Of a DNA stretch of 64,000 nt, positions 1-9,050 are shown in pieces. The stretch is from Microlunatus soli. GTDB lineage: Bacteria > Actinomycetota > Actinomycetes > Propionibacteriales > Propionibacteriaceae. Position numbers and translations under genes: made by a program. How positions within the stretch are numbered: position 1 is the stretch's first letter; each line of letters begins with the position of its first letter. Location: positions 4,774,001 through 4,838,000 of the forward strand of contig NZ_LT629772.1 in the NCBI RefSeq assembly GCF_900105385.1, in the 5' to 3' direction. Under the pieces are notes generated by a model. It saw only the letters and a program-made list of their open reading frames with translations, did not search any database and had not been told where the DNA came from.

Positions 1-709
1 CGATGCCGATGTTGCCGCCACCACCGCCACGCATCGCCCAGAACATGTCGGACAGATGGCTGCTGGTCGGATTGTGCACCAGACCGTCGGCCGTGACGAT
101 CGACGCCGTGGTCAGCGCGTCCTGGGTCAGCCCGTACAGCCGGTTTTCGGTGCCGATGCCGCCGCCCAGGGTGAGTCCGGCAGCGCCGACGGTCGGGCAG
201 GTGCCGGTCGGCACCGTACGGCGGTGCTTGTCCAGTGCGGTGTGCAGGGCTCCGAGCCGGACTCCGGCGCCGATCGAGACCGACTTGTCGGAGTGGTAGA
301 CGATCTTGTTCATGCCTCCGACATCGATCACCAGGACACCGTTGCCGGTGGAGGCGCCGACGTAGGAATGGCCGCCCGACCGAGGCCGCGGTTTGAGGTC
401 GTACTTGACGGTGAACCGGAGCGCTTCGGACACGTCGGTGGTGTTCGCCGCGCGCACGATCGCCAACGGGCGTTGACCGTCGCGGCGCGGGTCGAAGGTC
501 TTCAGCGCGCTGGTGTAGCCGTCATCGCCCGGACGGTAGAGCCGTCCGTCCAGTTGCTTGCGCAGTGCTGTCCAGGCCGACGCGGGCGGATTGCCCGAGG
601 CCATCGCGGGACGGGCGGCGATCGGACCGGCCAGCCCGGCACCGAGCACGGCTGCGGAGCCGCCGACGAACGTTCGGCGGGCGATTTTGGCGTCATGAAC
701 GGAGGACAT
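1..709 (-). CDS. FAD-linked oxidoreductase of the berberine-bridge type, Tat-exported, C-terminus outside the window
   Basis: Only the N-terminal 236 or so residues are present; the gene continues beyond base 1. The start at 709 opens a twin-arginine signal (R11-R12 followed by TFVGG and a hydrophobic stretch), so the protein is probably exported folded with its cofactor. A PCMH-type FAD-binding domain follows: RSGGHSYVG carries the histidine that links to the FAD 8-alpha position in this family. GTCPTVGAAGLTLGGGIG has the cysteine used for the second, 6-S-cysteinyl link, so a bicovalent flavin is expected. Family members oxidise sugars, alcohols or secondary metabolites with oxygen. The substrate cannot be told from this half of the gene. 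It diverges from the OsmC gene. Confidence 0.88.
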   Translation of the reverse strand, partial: MSSVHDAKIARRTFVGGSAAVLGAGLAGPIAARPAMASGNPPASAWTALRKQLDGRLYRPGDDGYTSALKTFDPRRDGQRPLAIVRAANTTDVSEALRFTVKYDLKPRPRSGGHSYVGASTGNGVLVIDVGGMNKIVYHSDKSVSIGAGVRLGALHTALDKHRRTVPTGTCPTVGAAGLTLGGGIGTENRLYGLTQDALTTASIVTADGLVHNPTSSHLSDMFWAMRGGGGGNIGI

Positions 710-861
710 GTGCCGAGTGTCCGGCTCGCCCGCACCGGTCCGGTCACGGTGCAGGCACGGGGCGGACAAGAGGGGGCACCGATTCGGGCAATGAGCGATC
801 GGGCATGATCACGGGTAGCAGGACCGCAGCACAGATACCGCATTCGACAACGGGAGATGAC

Positions 862-1290
862 ATGGCAACCGTCCGCACCGCCAACGCACATTGGGAAGGC
901 TCGCTGTTCGAGGGCCAAGGCACCGTCGAGCTCGCCTCGTCCGGGATCGGCAGCTACCCGGTCACCTGGGCCTCGCGCGCCGAGGAGGCGAACGGCAAGA
1001 CCAGCCCCGAGGAGCTGATCGCGGCCGCGCACTCGACCTGCTTCTCGATGGCCTTCTCCAACGGGCTGGCCAAGGCCGGTACGCCGCCGACCGCGCTGGA
1101 CACCACCGCCGAGGTGACCTTCCAGCCGGGTGAGGGCATCACCGGCATCAAGCTGATCGTCAAGGGCGCGGTCCCGGGCCTGAACGCCGAGCAGTTCGCC
1201 GCTGCCGCCGAGGACGCCAAGACCAACTGCCCGGTCAGCCAGGCGCTCGCCGGCACCACGATCACCCTCGAGGCGACCCTCGCCGAGTAA
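862..1290 (+). CDS. osmC: OsmC/Ohr-family thiol peroxidase
   Basis: A 142-residue protein, the usual size for OsmC and Ohr enzymes, which reduce organic hydroperoxides in the cytoplasm using two cysteines. Both are visible: C60 in HSTCFSMAF and C123 in TNCPVSQAL. The N-terminal WEGSLFEGQGTV strand pattern fits the OsmC subgroup better than Ohr. The ATG at 862 is preceded by GGGAG at 852-856; open sequence upstream in frame has no ribosome site. The gene stands alone, divergent from the FAD oxidase and convergent with the MscS gene, with a shared hairpin between them. No OhrR-type regulator is adjacent. Confidence 0.93.
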   Translation: MATVRTANAHWEGSLFEGQGTVELASSGIGSYPVTWASRAEEANGKTSPEELIAAAHSTCFSMAFSNGLAKAGTPPTALDTTAEVTFQPGEGITGIKLIVKGAVPGLNAEQFAAAAEDAKTNCPVSQALAGTTITLEATLAE

Positions 1291-1297
1291 GAACGTC

Positions 1298-1329
1298 GAG
1301 GGTCGGTGGGCTGCCGCTCACCGACCCTC
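1298..1329. terminator. Bidirectional hairpin between osmC and the MscS gene
   Basis: GAGGGTCGGTG (1298-1308) and CACCGACCCTC (1319-1329) form a perfect 11-bp stem with a 10-base loop between two convergent genes. There is no strong U-run, which is common for high-GC terminators. The stop codon of the minus-strand gene (1318-1320) lies inside the hairpin. Confidence 0.75.
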
Positions 1330-1974
1330 CGGCGTCTCCGACGGGGTAGCGGGCGTGATCGGCGTCGGGCGTCCGTTGCCCGAGCCCTGGCTGTAATTGG
1401 CGACCTTGGCGATGTCGCCGTTGCGGAAGTACCAGATGGTGCCGCTGTCGTCACGGAGCTGGGTGACCCGCAGCCCGATCTCCTCGACGACGCCGTCGAT
1501 GTCGCCGACCTGGACGTAGTCGCCCATCCCGAGCTGGTCCTCGAAGAGGATGAAAATGCCGGAGATGATGTCCCGCAGGATGGTCTGCACGCCGAAGGCG
1601 ACGGCGATGCCGACGATCGACGTCCCGGCCAGCAGGGCGGCGATGTTGAAGTGCAGCTCCTGCAAGATCATCAGCACCACGATCACCAGCAGGATGATCG
1701 TGACGGTGCTCCGGCCCAGAGATCCGAGCGCACCGATCCGCTGCTCACGCCGCTTGTCCATCGATGTGGCCCGGGCGACCAACCGGGCGGCCCTGTTGTC
1801 GGTGACCTTGCGCGGCACCACCGGCCGTCGCTCATGGGACTGACGGGTCACCATCATCCGGACGGCCTTGTCGATCATCCGGACCGCGATGAACCGGACG
1901 ATCCCGGCGACGATCAGGATCAGCGCGATCTTGACCGGCACGAACCACATCGACTCGAAGAAGTTCTCAAGCAT
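1318..1974 (-). CDS. Small mechanosensitive channel, MscS family
   Basis: A 218-residue membrane protein. One helix lies near residues 10-30, a second near 92-112 and a pore-lining helix near 115-150 (AALLAGTSIVGIAVAFGVQ). The MscS beta domain follows (DQLGMGDYVQVGDIDGVVEEI), then RVTQLRDDSGTIWYFRNGDI. It ends after a proline-threonine tail, so the usual large cytoplasmic vestibule is missing or very short. MscS proteins are normally about 280 residues, so this is a compact actinobacterial form that opens on osmotic downshift. It lies downstream of pyrC on the same strand but about 110 bases separate them, so co-transcription is uncertain. Confidence 0.88.
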   Translation of the reverse strand: MLENFFESMWFVPVKIALILIVAGIVRFIAVRMIDKAVRMMVTRQSHERRPVVPRKVTDNRAARLVARATSMDKRREQRIGALGSLGRSTVTIILLVIVVLMILQELHFNIAALLAGTSIVGIAVAFGVQTILRDIISGIFILFEDQLGMGDYVQVGDIDGVVEEIGLRVTQLRDDSGTIWYFRNGDIAKVANYSQGSGNGRPTPITPATPSETPEGR

Positions 1975-2084
1975 CCGATCCCCCTCCGAACCTCGGATCG
2001 GATCCGGTGCTCATCCGGTGTAGCCGCTGCTCGTACAACATGGGTTCGAGGGTAGGGATGGAATCAACCGTCCTCGAATCCCGT

Positions 2085-3389
2085 TCACAGGTTTCGCCGG
2101 TAGCTGACCGTCCCGGAGCTGATCGTGACCATCACCGGATCGGGCAGTTCGCGGCCGTGCCAGGGGTTGTTCCGCGACAATGACAACGAGTCCGCCGCGT
2201 CGACCACGGCTCGGCGTTGCGGATCGACGACGGTCAACTGCGCAACAGCGCCGTACGCCGGTCGCCGACCGATGTCCTGGCCCAGTCGGGCGATCCGGGC
2301 CGGTGCGGTCGACGTCCGGTGCACCAGGGTGTCCCAGTCGATCGCGCCGGTGTTGATCATGGTCTCGATCACCACGCCGAGCGCGGTCTCCAACCCGACC
2401 ATCCCGTACGCTGCCTCGCCGAAGGCGTGTTCCTTGTCATGTCGGGCATGTGGCGCGTGGTCGGTGGCGACCGCGTCGATGGTGCCGTCGGCCAACGCCT
2501 CGCGCAGCGCGGTGACGTGCTCGTCCGGTCGTAGCGGCGGGTTGACCTTGTAGGTCGGGTCATAGCCCTCGACCTCGGCGGTGGTCAACAGCAGGTGGTG
2601 CGGGGTGACCTCGGCCGTCACGTCGATGCCCCGTCTCTTGGCCCAGCGCAGCACATCGACCGATTCCGCCGTCGAGACGTGACAGACGTGCAGCCGGCTG
2701 CCGGTCAGCTTGGCCAACTCGGCATCCCGGGCGATCACCGTCGCCTCGGCGGCGGCCGGCCACCCGGCCAGCCCGAGGCGCCCGGACACCTCGCCCTCAT
2801 GGCAACAGGCGTCCTTGCCGGCCAACCGAGGGTCCTGGGAATGCTGGGCGATCACACCACCGAACGGGCGGACGTACTCCAACGCGCGGCGCATCAGCCG
2901 CGGATCCATCACGCAGTTGCCGTCGTCGGAGAAGACCGTCACACCGGCCCGGGCCATCAGTCCGAGCTCGGCCAGTTCCTCACCCTGCAGGCCCTTGCTG
3001 ACGGCGCCGATCGGGAACACCTGCGCGTGTCCGGCCTTCTCACCCAACGTACGGATGTAGCCGGCGGCCTCGGCGGTGTCGGTCACCGGCACCGTGTTGG
3101 CCATCGCCAGCACTGCGGCGAATCCGCCGCGGGCCGCTGCCTGGGTCCCGGTGTCGACGGTCTCGGCGTCCTCCCGGCCGGGTTCACGGAGGTGGGTGTG
3201 CAGGTCGACCAGCCCGGGGATGGCGGTCAGCCCGTCGGCGTCGATGGTGGTCACGTCGGCACCCGCCGCGGCAGGGTCGGCGTACCGCCCGTCCTTGATC
3301 AGGATGTCCTGACGGCCGGCCGGCAACGCATCCCGGCGATCCTCGGCGCCGGCCACCAGGCTGACGCCCTTGATCAACAACTCGGTCAT
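2085..3389 (-). CDS. pyrC: Dihydroorotase
   Basis: A 434-residue class I dihydroorotase, third enzyme of UMP synthesis, closing carbamoyl-aspartate to dihydroorotate. Zinc ligands are visible in VDLHTHLREPG (HxH). ATDHAPHA carries the catalytic aspartate, and further metal histidines lie in IAQHSQDP and LHVCHVST. The ATG at 3389 was chosen because GGAGGAG sits 6-7 bases before it. A GTG at 3407 would overlap the pyrB stop but lacks a ribosome site. It is the last gene of pyrR-pyrB-pyrC. The carA, carB, pyrD and pyrF genes that often follow in actinobacteria are absent here. Confidence 0.97.
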   Translation of the reverse strand: MTELLIKGVSLVAGAEDRRDALPAGRQDILIKDGRYADPAAAGADVTTIDADGLTAIPGLVDLHTHLREPGREDAETVDTGTQAAARGGFAAVLAMANTVPVTDTAEAAGYIRTLGEKAGHAQVFPIGAVSKGLQGEELAELGLMARAGVTVFSDDGNCVMDPRLMRRALEYVRPFGGVIAQHSQDPRLAGKDACCHEGEVSGRLGLAGWPAAAEATVIARDAELAKLTGSRLHVCHVSTAESVDVLRWAKRRGIDVTAEVTPHHLLLTTAEVEGYDPTYKVNPPLRPDEHVTALREALADGTIDAVATDHAPHARHDKEHAFGEAAYGMVGLETALGVVIETMINTGAIDWDTLVHRTSTAPARIARLGQDIGRRPAYGAVAQLTVVDPQRRAVVDAADSLSLSRNNPWHGRELPDPVMVTISSGTVSYRRNL

Positions 3390-3403
3390 CGGTTCTCCTC
3401 CGG

Positions 3404-4347
3404 TCACTGGTCGTCCTCACCGCCGAGCAGGTTGTACAGCACACTCATCCGGACCGCGACACCCGCCGCAACCTGGTCCAGGATCAGCGAGTTGGCGGCG
3501 TCGGCAGCATCGGCGGAGATCTCCAGCCCGCGGTTCATCGGGCCGGGATGGCAGATCGCGGTGCCGGGCTTCAGCGCCGCGACCCGGTCCCGGGTCAGTC
3601 CGTAGCCGACGGTGTATTCCCGCGGGGTGGGGAAGTAGCCACCGGACATCCGTTCCCGCTGCACCCGCAACATCATCACCGCGTCGACGCCGCTGATCAC
3701 CGCATCAAGATCATCACTGAGCTCACACCCCCAGCTGTCCACACCGGACGGCATCAGGGTGGGCGGTGCGACCAGGATCGGCTCGGCGCCGAGCAGCCGC
3801 AACAGCAGCACGTTGCTGCGCGCGACCCGGGAGTGGGTGATGTCGCCGACGATCGCGATCCGCTTACCCACAAAGGATTCCACTGCGGTCGTCCCGGTGT
3901 CGGCACCGAAGTGTCGCCGCAGCGTGAACGCGTCCAGCAGGGCCTGGGTCGGATGCTCGTGCATGCCGTCGCCGGCGTTGACCACATGCGCGTCGATCCA
4001 GCCGGTCACCTGCTGCGGGGCACCTGAGGCGCCGTGCCGGATCACCAGCGCGTCGACCCCCATTGCGGCGACGGTGAGCACGGTGTCGCGCAGCGACTCG
4101 CCCTTGGACACCGAGGAACCCTTGGCCGAGATGTTGATCACGTCGGCCGACAGCCACTTACCGGCGATCTCGAAGGAGGAACGGGTCCGGGTGGAGTCCT
4201 CGAAGAACAGGTTGACCACGGTCCGGCCGCGCAGCGCCGGCAGTTTCTTGATCGAACGATGCTGGACGTCGGCCATCTCCTCGGCCAGGTCCAGGATCGT
4301 GGCGACGTCCTCTGTGCTCAGGTCGGCCGCCGACAGCAGGTGCCGCA

Positions 4348-4348
<1 letters not shown>
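3404..4348 (-). CDS. pyrB: Aspartate carbamoyltransferase catalytic chain
   Basis: A 314-residue protein condensing carbamoyl phosphate with aspartate in the cytoplasm, the committed step of pyrimidine synthesis. The carbamoyl-phosphate loop [13 protein letters not shown] is near residues 49-61. [14 protein letters not shown] near 135 and [10 protein letters not shown] near 230 are the aspartate-site elements. The ATG at 4348 overlaps the pyrR stop by one base (TGATG), indicating translational coupling. No pyrI regulatory chain gene is present, as is usual in actinobacteria. The open frame continues upstream through pyrR, but that extension has no family similarity and is not coding. Confidence 0.97.
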
Positions 4349-5409
<1,061 letters not shown>

Positions 5410-5423
<14 letters not shown>

Positions 5424-5874
5424 GATCGTTCCGGCCGCTGCCGGTGGATCGTCGGTCGACCTGACCGACCCGTTCCGCCCGGTGCATGTCAACAGTCCGC
5501 TGTCCCAGCACGACGTCGATCGGCTCGAGCGGGTCATCCGCTACGCGGAGAGCAACTCGGGCCTGCGGTTCTCGGTGTTCGTCGGTCCTGCCGAGGGCGA
5601 CACCCGGGCGCACGCGATCCGGCTGCACGCCGCGCTGGACGATCCGGAAAGGTCGGTGCTGCTGCTCGTCGACCCTGCCGCCCACGCGCTGGAGATCGTC
5701 ACCGGCTCGGCGACCCGCCGAGTGCTGGGCGATGGCGAATGCCGGCTCGCCGCGGCGACCATGCAGACCAGCTTCGCCGCCCATGACCTGGCCGGTGGCC
5801 TGACCGCCGGCATCCAGCAGCTCGCCACCGCCGCGTACGAGGCTCCGACGCTGCACGCCGGCGAGCAGTACTGA
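5410..5874 (+). CDS. DUF5130/TPM-like protein
   Basis: A 154-residue protein started by GTG at 5410, with GGAGG five bases upstream inside the preceding gene. It has the look of the actinobacterial DUF5130 family, distantly like TPM domains: [34 protein letters not shown], then [17 protein letters not shown] and a C-terminal helix. No catalytic residues can be named. Members sit beside small membrane proteins, as here. The family name is from memory of its pattern and was not checked. Confidence 0.7.
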
Positions 5875-5897
5875 GCCTGGATCCGGGCTGAGCCGGG

Positions 5898-6680
5898 GTG
5901 CGGGAACAGACCGTCGCGGTCTTCCATGCCCATCCCGACGACGAGGTGTTCGGCACCGCGGCAGCGACCTCGGCGCTGGCAGCGGCCGGTGCCGAGGTCC
6001 GGTTGTTCGTCGCCACCGGCGGTGAACTTCCCGAGCAGGGCGCCGATCCACGTCTCGACCAGGTCGCTGCCCGACGCATTCGTGAGGGCCGCTTGGACCG
6101 GTCCTGCAAGCTGCTTGGGATCGAGCGGTGGGGCTACCTCACCCGACCCGGGCAGTGGGTCGACAGCACCGAGTGGTCGCGAACGCTCGCCGCGGCACCG
6201 ACGGAGGTCGTCGCTGCGGCTGTCAGGGGAGTGCTGGACGAGCAGCGACCAGAGATCGTGCTGAGCGTCGGCCCGGACGGGCTCACCGGCCATCCCGATC
6301 ACGTCGCGATGCACGACGCGGTGGCCGCGGCCTTGCAGCTGCCGGGATGGTCGCCGCGGCACGCCTGGGGTGCGGTAGTCGTCGATGCCGACGTCCGGGC
6401 CGCCAACGCCTCCATCGCGCAACTGCTACCCGCGGCCGAACAGCACGCCGTTCGCCGCGACACCGTCACCGGGGTAGCGGCAGCCGACATTGTGCAGACC
6501 TTCGGCACGGCGACCGCCGGCGTGGCTCGCCGGCGAGCCATGGATCTGTACCTGGACGGGCTCGGTACGGCGCCGGTCGACCGGCTGATCGAACACCACC
6601 GGTTACGCGGCGCATCGCTCACCCTTCGGGCGGTGTTCGACCGGACCGGCGGGGACAAGGATTACTTCACCAGCCTCTGA
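5898..6680 (+). CDS. PIG-L (LmbE-like) zinc deacetylase
   Basis: A 260-residue protein with the PIG-L hallmarks: HAHPDDE at residues 10-16 (zinc ligands and general base) and TGHPDH around residues 131-135. The family removes N-acetyl groups from sugars, for example in mycothiol or glycolipid synthesis. The sequence resembles general actinobacterial PIG-L proteins; whether it is MshB cannot be settled by eye. The start is a GTG 23 bases after the DUF5130-like gene, without a strong ribosome site. It probably shares that transcript. Confidence 0.88.
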   Translation: MREQTVAVFHAHPDDEVFGTAAATSALAAAGAEVRLFVATGGELPEQGADPRLDQVAARRIREGRLDRSCKLLGIERWGYLTRPGQWVDSTEWSRTLAAAPTEVVAAAVRGVLDEQRPEIVLSVGPDGLTGHPDHVAMHDAVAAALQLPGWSPRHAWGAVVVDADVRAANASIAQLLPAAEQHAVRRDTVTGVAAADIVQTFGTATAGVARRRAMDLYLDGLGTAPVDRLIEHHRLRGASLTLRAVFDRTGGDKDYFTSL

Positions 6681-6870
6681 TCTGGGCGGGTCATCCAGGC
6701 ATGGGCGCTGGCAGAGAGGCTGTGCCCCGGTCCCTGATCGTGCCGAGTACCAAGAACGCAACAGCGCTGGGCCGAACCCACGTCCTTTCGCCCAGGCCGC
6801 GGCCGCTGATGTTGCGAAATCGGCGCTCCGAGGCTGTTCGACGTCACCGGGTCCGGCTCACCCGACCAGG

Positions 6871-7332
6871 TCAGACGCGCGATTGATCCGGGCCCGGCGC
6901 GGAGTCGGCGAATGCCGCCGGGTCCGGCGCTGCAACGGTGCCCAACTGGATCCGTGCGGCGAGTTCGTCGCGGATGCCCCAGTGCTCGGCCAGCTTGTCG
7001 CCTTCGGTGCGGTAGATGTGCGCCGTGGTCATCGTGTAGGTCTTGCCGGCTGCGCCCTCGCCGTGGACCAGGTCGACGCCGACCCCGGTCGCGACCGCAC
7101 GGATCACGACGCGGTCGTCGGTGGAGAACAGGTCCTCGACCGTGTACCGGATCTGCAGGACGTCATGGACGAAGGTCAGGATCTTCCGGTAGCCCTCCGG
7201 GCCGGGCGGCAGCGGGAACGGCGATCCGTGGTCGATGAAGTCGTCGGTCACCAGATCATCGAGGGCACCCAGATCGCCCGAATTGATCGCGTCGAATACC
7301 CTCCGTGCGGCGTCCTCGGTGCGTTCGGACAT
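6871..7332 (-). CDS. SnoaL-like polyketide cyclase-fold protein (NTF2 superfamily)
   Basis: A 153-residue protein with the SnoaL ester-cyclase pattern: an N-terminal helix (AARRVFDAINSGDLGALDDLVTDDF), IDHGSPFPLPPGPEGYRKIL, and a closing HWGIRDELAARIQLG. The fold is a cone-shaped barrel used by many small hydrolases and isomerases; the substrate is unknown. The ATG at 7332 is preceded by AAGGAGAAG seven bases away. It diverges from the acetyltransferase. The 190 bases beyond its 3' end (6681-6870) hold nothing I can recognise. Confidence 0.85.
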   Translation of the reverse strand: MSERTEDAARRVFDAINSGDLGALDDLVTDDFIDHGSPFPLPPGPEGYRKILTFVHDVLQIRYTVEDLFSTDDRVVIRAVATGVGVDLVHGEGAAGKTYTMTTAHIYRTEGDKLAEHWGIRDELAARIQLGTVAAPDPAAFADSAPGPDQSRV

Positions 7333-7455
7333 CACGCTTCTCCTTTCGTGACCCCTTCGTCGTATGAACAATCTTGGGTCAGGAGGCGTCGTTTTGCAGC
7401 CCTGCCGCCGAGGAAGTTGCTGGCGGTCGTCGACTCCTCGTGCGAGCGTGAGCAG

Positions 7456-7974
7456 GTGGACTGGTCAGGTGTCGAAGGCACGTGGTGGCGGCTCCGCGCC
7501 GCAACCCGGGCCGATGAATCGGCGATCGCCGCGCACGGACGGGGCCCCGATCCGCTGTGGATCGGGATCGGTCCGGCGGCCCCGGCCGAGCGGGCTCGTC
7601 AGGTGCTGACTGAGTTCCTGAAGGGTGAGGAGGTCGCCTTCGGCTCGACCTGGCTTGCCGTCGTGAAGGAGACCGACGAGATCGTCGGCATGATCGGTGC
7701 GCAGCAGCACCCACCGCGCACGGTGGAGATCGTCTACGGGGTCGCGCCCCGGTGGCGCGGCCACGGGCTCGCGACCGAGGTCCTCGCCGCGGTGACTCGG
7801 ACCGCCCGTGAGCAGGATGCCGATCGGCGGTATGAGTTGATCATCGGACGGGACAACGCGGCGTCGATCCGGGGGGCCGAGAAGTGCGACTATCGGTATG
7901 TCGGGGCGAGGCGCAGCCTCGTCGAAGCGACCGGCGAGTGCTACGAGGATTTGGTCTATCTGCCGCCCTGGTGA
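7456..7974 (+). CDS. GNAT-family N-acetyltransferase
   Basis: About 172 residues. The acetyl-CoA motif is VAPRWRGHGLATEVLAAV (R-x-x-G-x-G/A), followed by a beta-bulge strand and NAASIRGAEKCDYRYVG, typical of RimJ/RimL-like members that acetylate protein N-termini or small amines. The start is uncertain: GTG 7456 gives a normal-length protein but has no good ribosome site, and a TTG at 7417 is also in frame. The gene diverges from the SnoaL gene. The pseudogene on the other strand begins directly after its stop codon. Confidence 0.82.
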   Translation: MDWSGVEGTWWRLRAATRADESAIAAHGRGPDPLWIGIGPAAPAERARQVLTEFLKGEEVAFGSTWLAVVKETDEIVGMIGAQQHPPRTVEIVYGVAPRWRGHGLATEVLAAVTRTAREQDADRRYELIIGRDNAASIRGAEKCDYRYVGARRSLVEATGECYEDLVYLPPW

Positions 7975-8451
7975 CACCGAGGCCGGATTGCAAGGTCACT
8001 TGGGCGATGTGGACGTAGAGGGTGGCGTCGGGTCGGAACTTGGCCGGGTCGACGGGTCGACGAGTCCTCGGTGTCGTCGGCGGGGTCGGGTGGCAGCAGA
8101 TCATCGTGATCATCACGATCACCGCTGTGTCGGGTCTGGCGGGCGATGGTTTGTCCGTCCAGGCCGTCGATCTCGTAGCGACACAACCTTGACCAGACGC
8201 GGGGGAGGCGGTGGCGGCGGTCGGGACGGATCGGCCGGTCGCCGCCGGGGATGGCCAACTGGTGGTGCGATGCCGTCGGCGGGGAACCGGTCGGCCCAGC
8301 TGGCGATGCTGATCAGCCGGGAGTTGAGCCCGACGCGGACCAGCCAATCCGACGCGGTGGCCTGGTCCAGGAGTTGATCGGTGGCCAGACAGGCCGGGTC
8401 GACACCCACACCCGTGAGGGCGGTGCGCATCAACCCGCTGCCATCGATCAT
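7975..8451 (-). pseudogene. Decayed DUF222/HNH endonuclease gene (13E12-type)
   Basis: Three pieces of one protein family appear in order on the minus strand but in different frames. From the ATG at 8451: a DUF222-like N-terminus ending in GLNSRLISIASWADRFPADG. Around 8200-8120: HRLPRVWSRLCRYEIDGLDG. Around 8060-7985: VDPAKFRPDATLYVHIAQ. Intact members are about 400-500 residues and end in an HNH domain; here that domain is missing and the internal spacing is shortened. The remnant therefore carries at least two frameshifts, an internal deletion and a lost 3' end. DUF222/HNH genes are multicopy in many actinobacteria, so decayed copies are expected. This remnant explains the otherwise gene-less 540 bases here. 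Confidence 0.7.
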
Positions 8452-8516
8452 GTGATCAACACTAGACAGAGGGTCCGACACTTTACGCTGCGCGGGATCC
8501 CAACCCTGCTTGACGA

Positions 8517-9050
8517 TCAGCGCAGTCCGGAGGGGCAGCCTTCGTGAGCGCGGAGGATCCGTTTGACGTCCAAGCCATATCGGAAACCGCCGAGTCCACC
8601 GTCGCGACGCAGCACACGATGACAGGGAACGAACAGGGCTGCGGCGTTGTACGCGCACGCCGCCGCGGCCGCACGAACAGCATCCGGTCGCCCGGCCCGC
8701 GCGGCCAGGTCGGTGTAGGTGGCGGGCGAGCCGGGTGGGATGACGCGCAGCGCGTCCCAGGCCGACTCGATGAACGACCCGGAGCGCTGCCGTACAGCAA
8801 TCTCGTCGATCGCCGACAACTCACCGTCGCTGTAGCGGCGGACGGCGCGATCGATGATCTCGCTGTTGCCGGTGTTGATCTTGTCGACCGGTTCGCCTCG
8901 AAGCGAGGGATGCAGCAACGCGAGCAGCTCGTTGCGGTCCTCGGTCCAGCCGGAACCGAGCACGACCACGGACTCGGAAAGAACATCTGCGGTCGCCCAG
9001 AGGTAGCCGAACCGGCCGCCGACACTGTCGGTCACCCCGAAGTTGATCAT
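8517..9050 (-). CDS. ogt: Methylated-DNA--protein-cysteine methyltransferase
   Basis: A 177-residue suicide enzyme that moves the methyl group from O6-methylguanine onto its own cysteine. The active-site motif PCHRV is present with C143, and the helix-turn-helix region PATYTDLAARAGRPDAVRAAA precedes it. The ATG at 9050 overlaps the stop of the Ada-AlkA gene in an ATGA arrangement, so translation is coupled. Together the two genes form an alkylation-repair operon. Confidence 0.95.
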   Translation of the reverse strand: MINFGVTDSVGGRFGYLWATADVLSESVVVLGSGWTEDRNELLALLHPSLRGEPVDKINTGNSEIIDRAVRRYSDGELSAIDEIAVRQRSGSFIESAWDALRVIPPGSPATYTDLAARAGRPDAVRAAAAACAYNAAALFVPCHRVLRRDGGLGGFRYGLDVKRILRAHEGCPSGLR

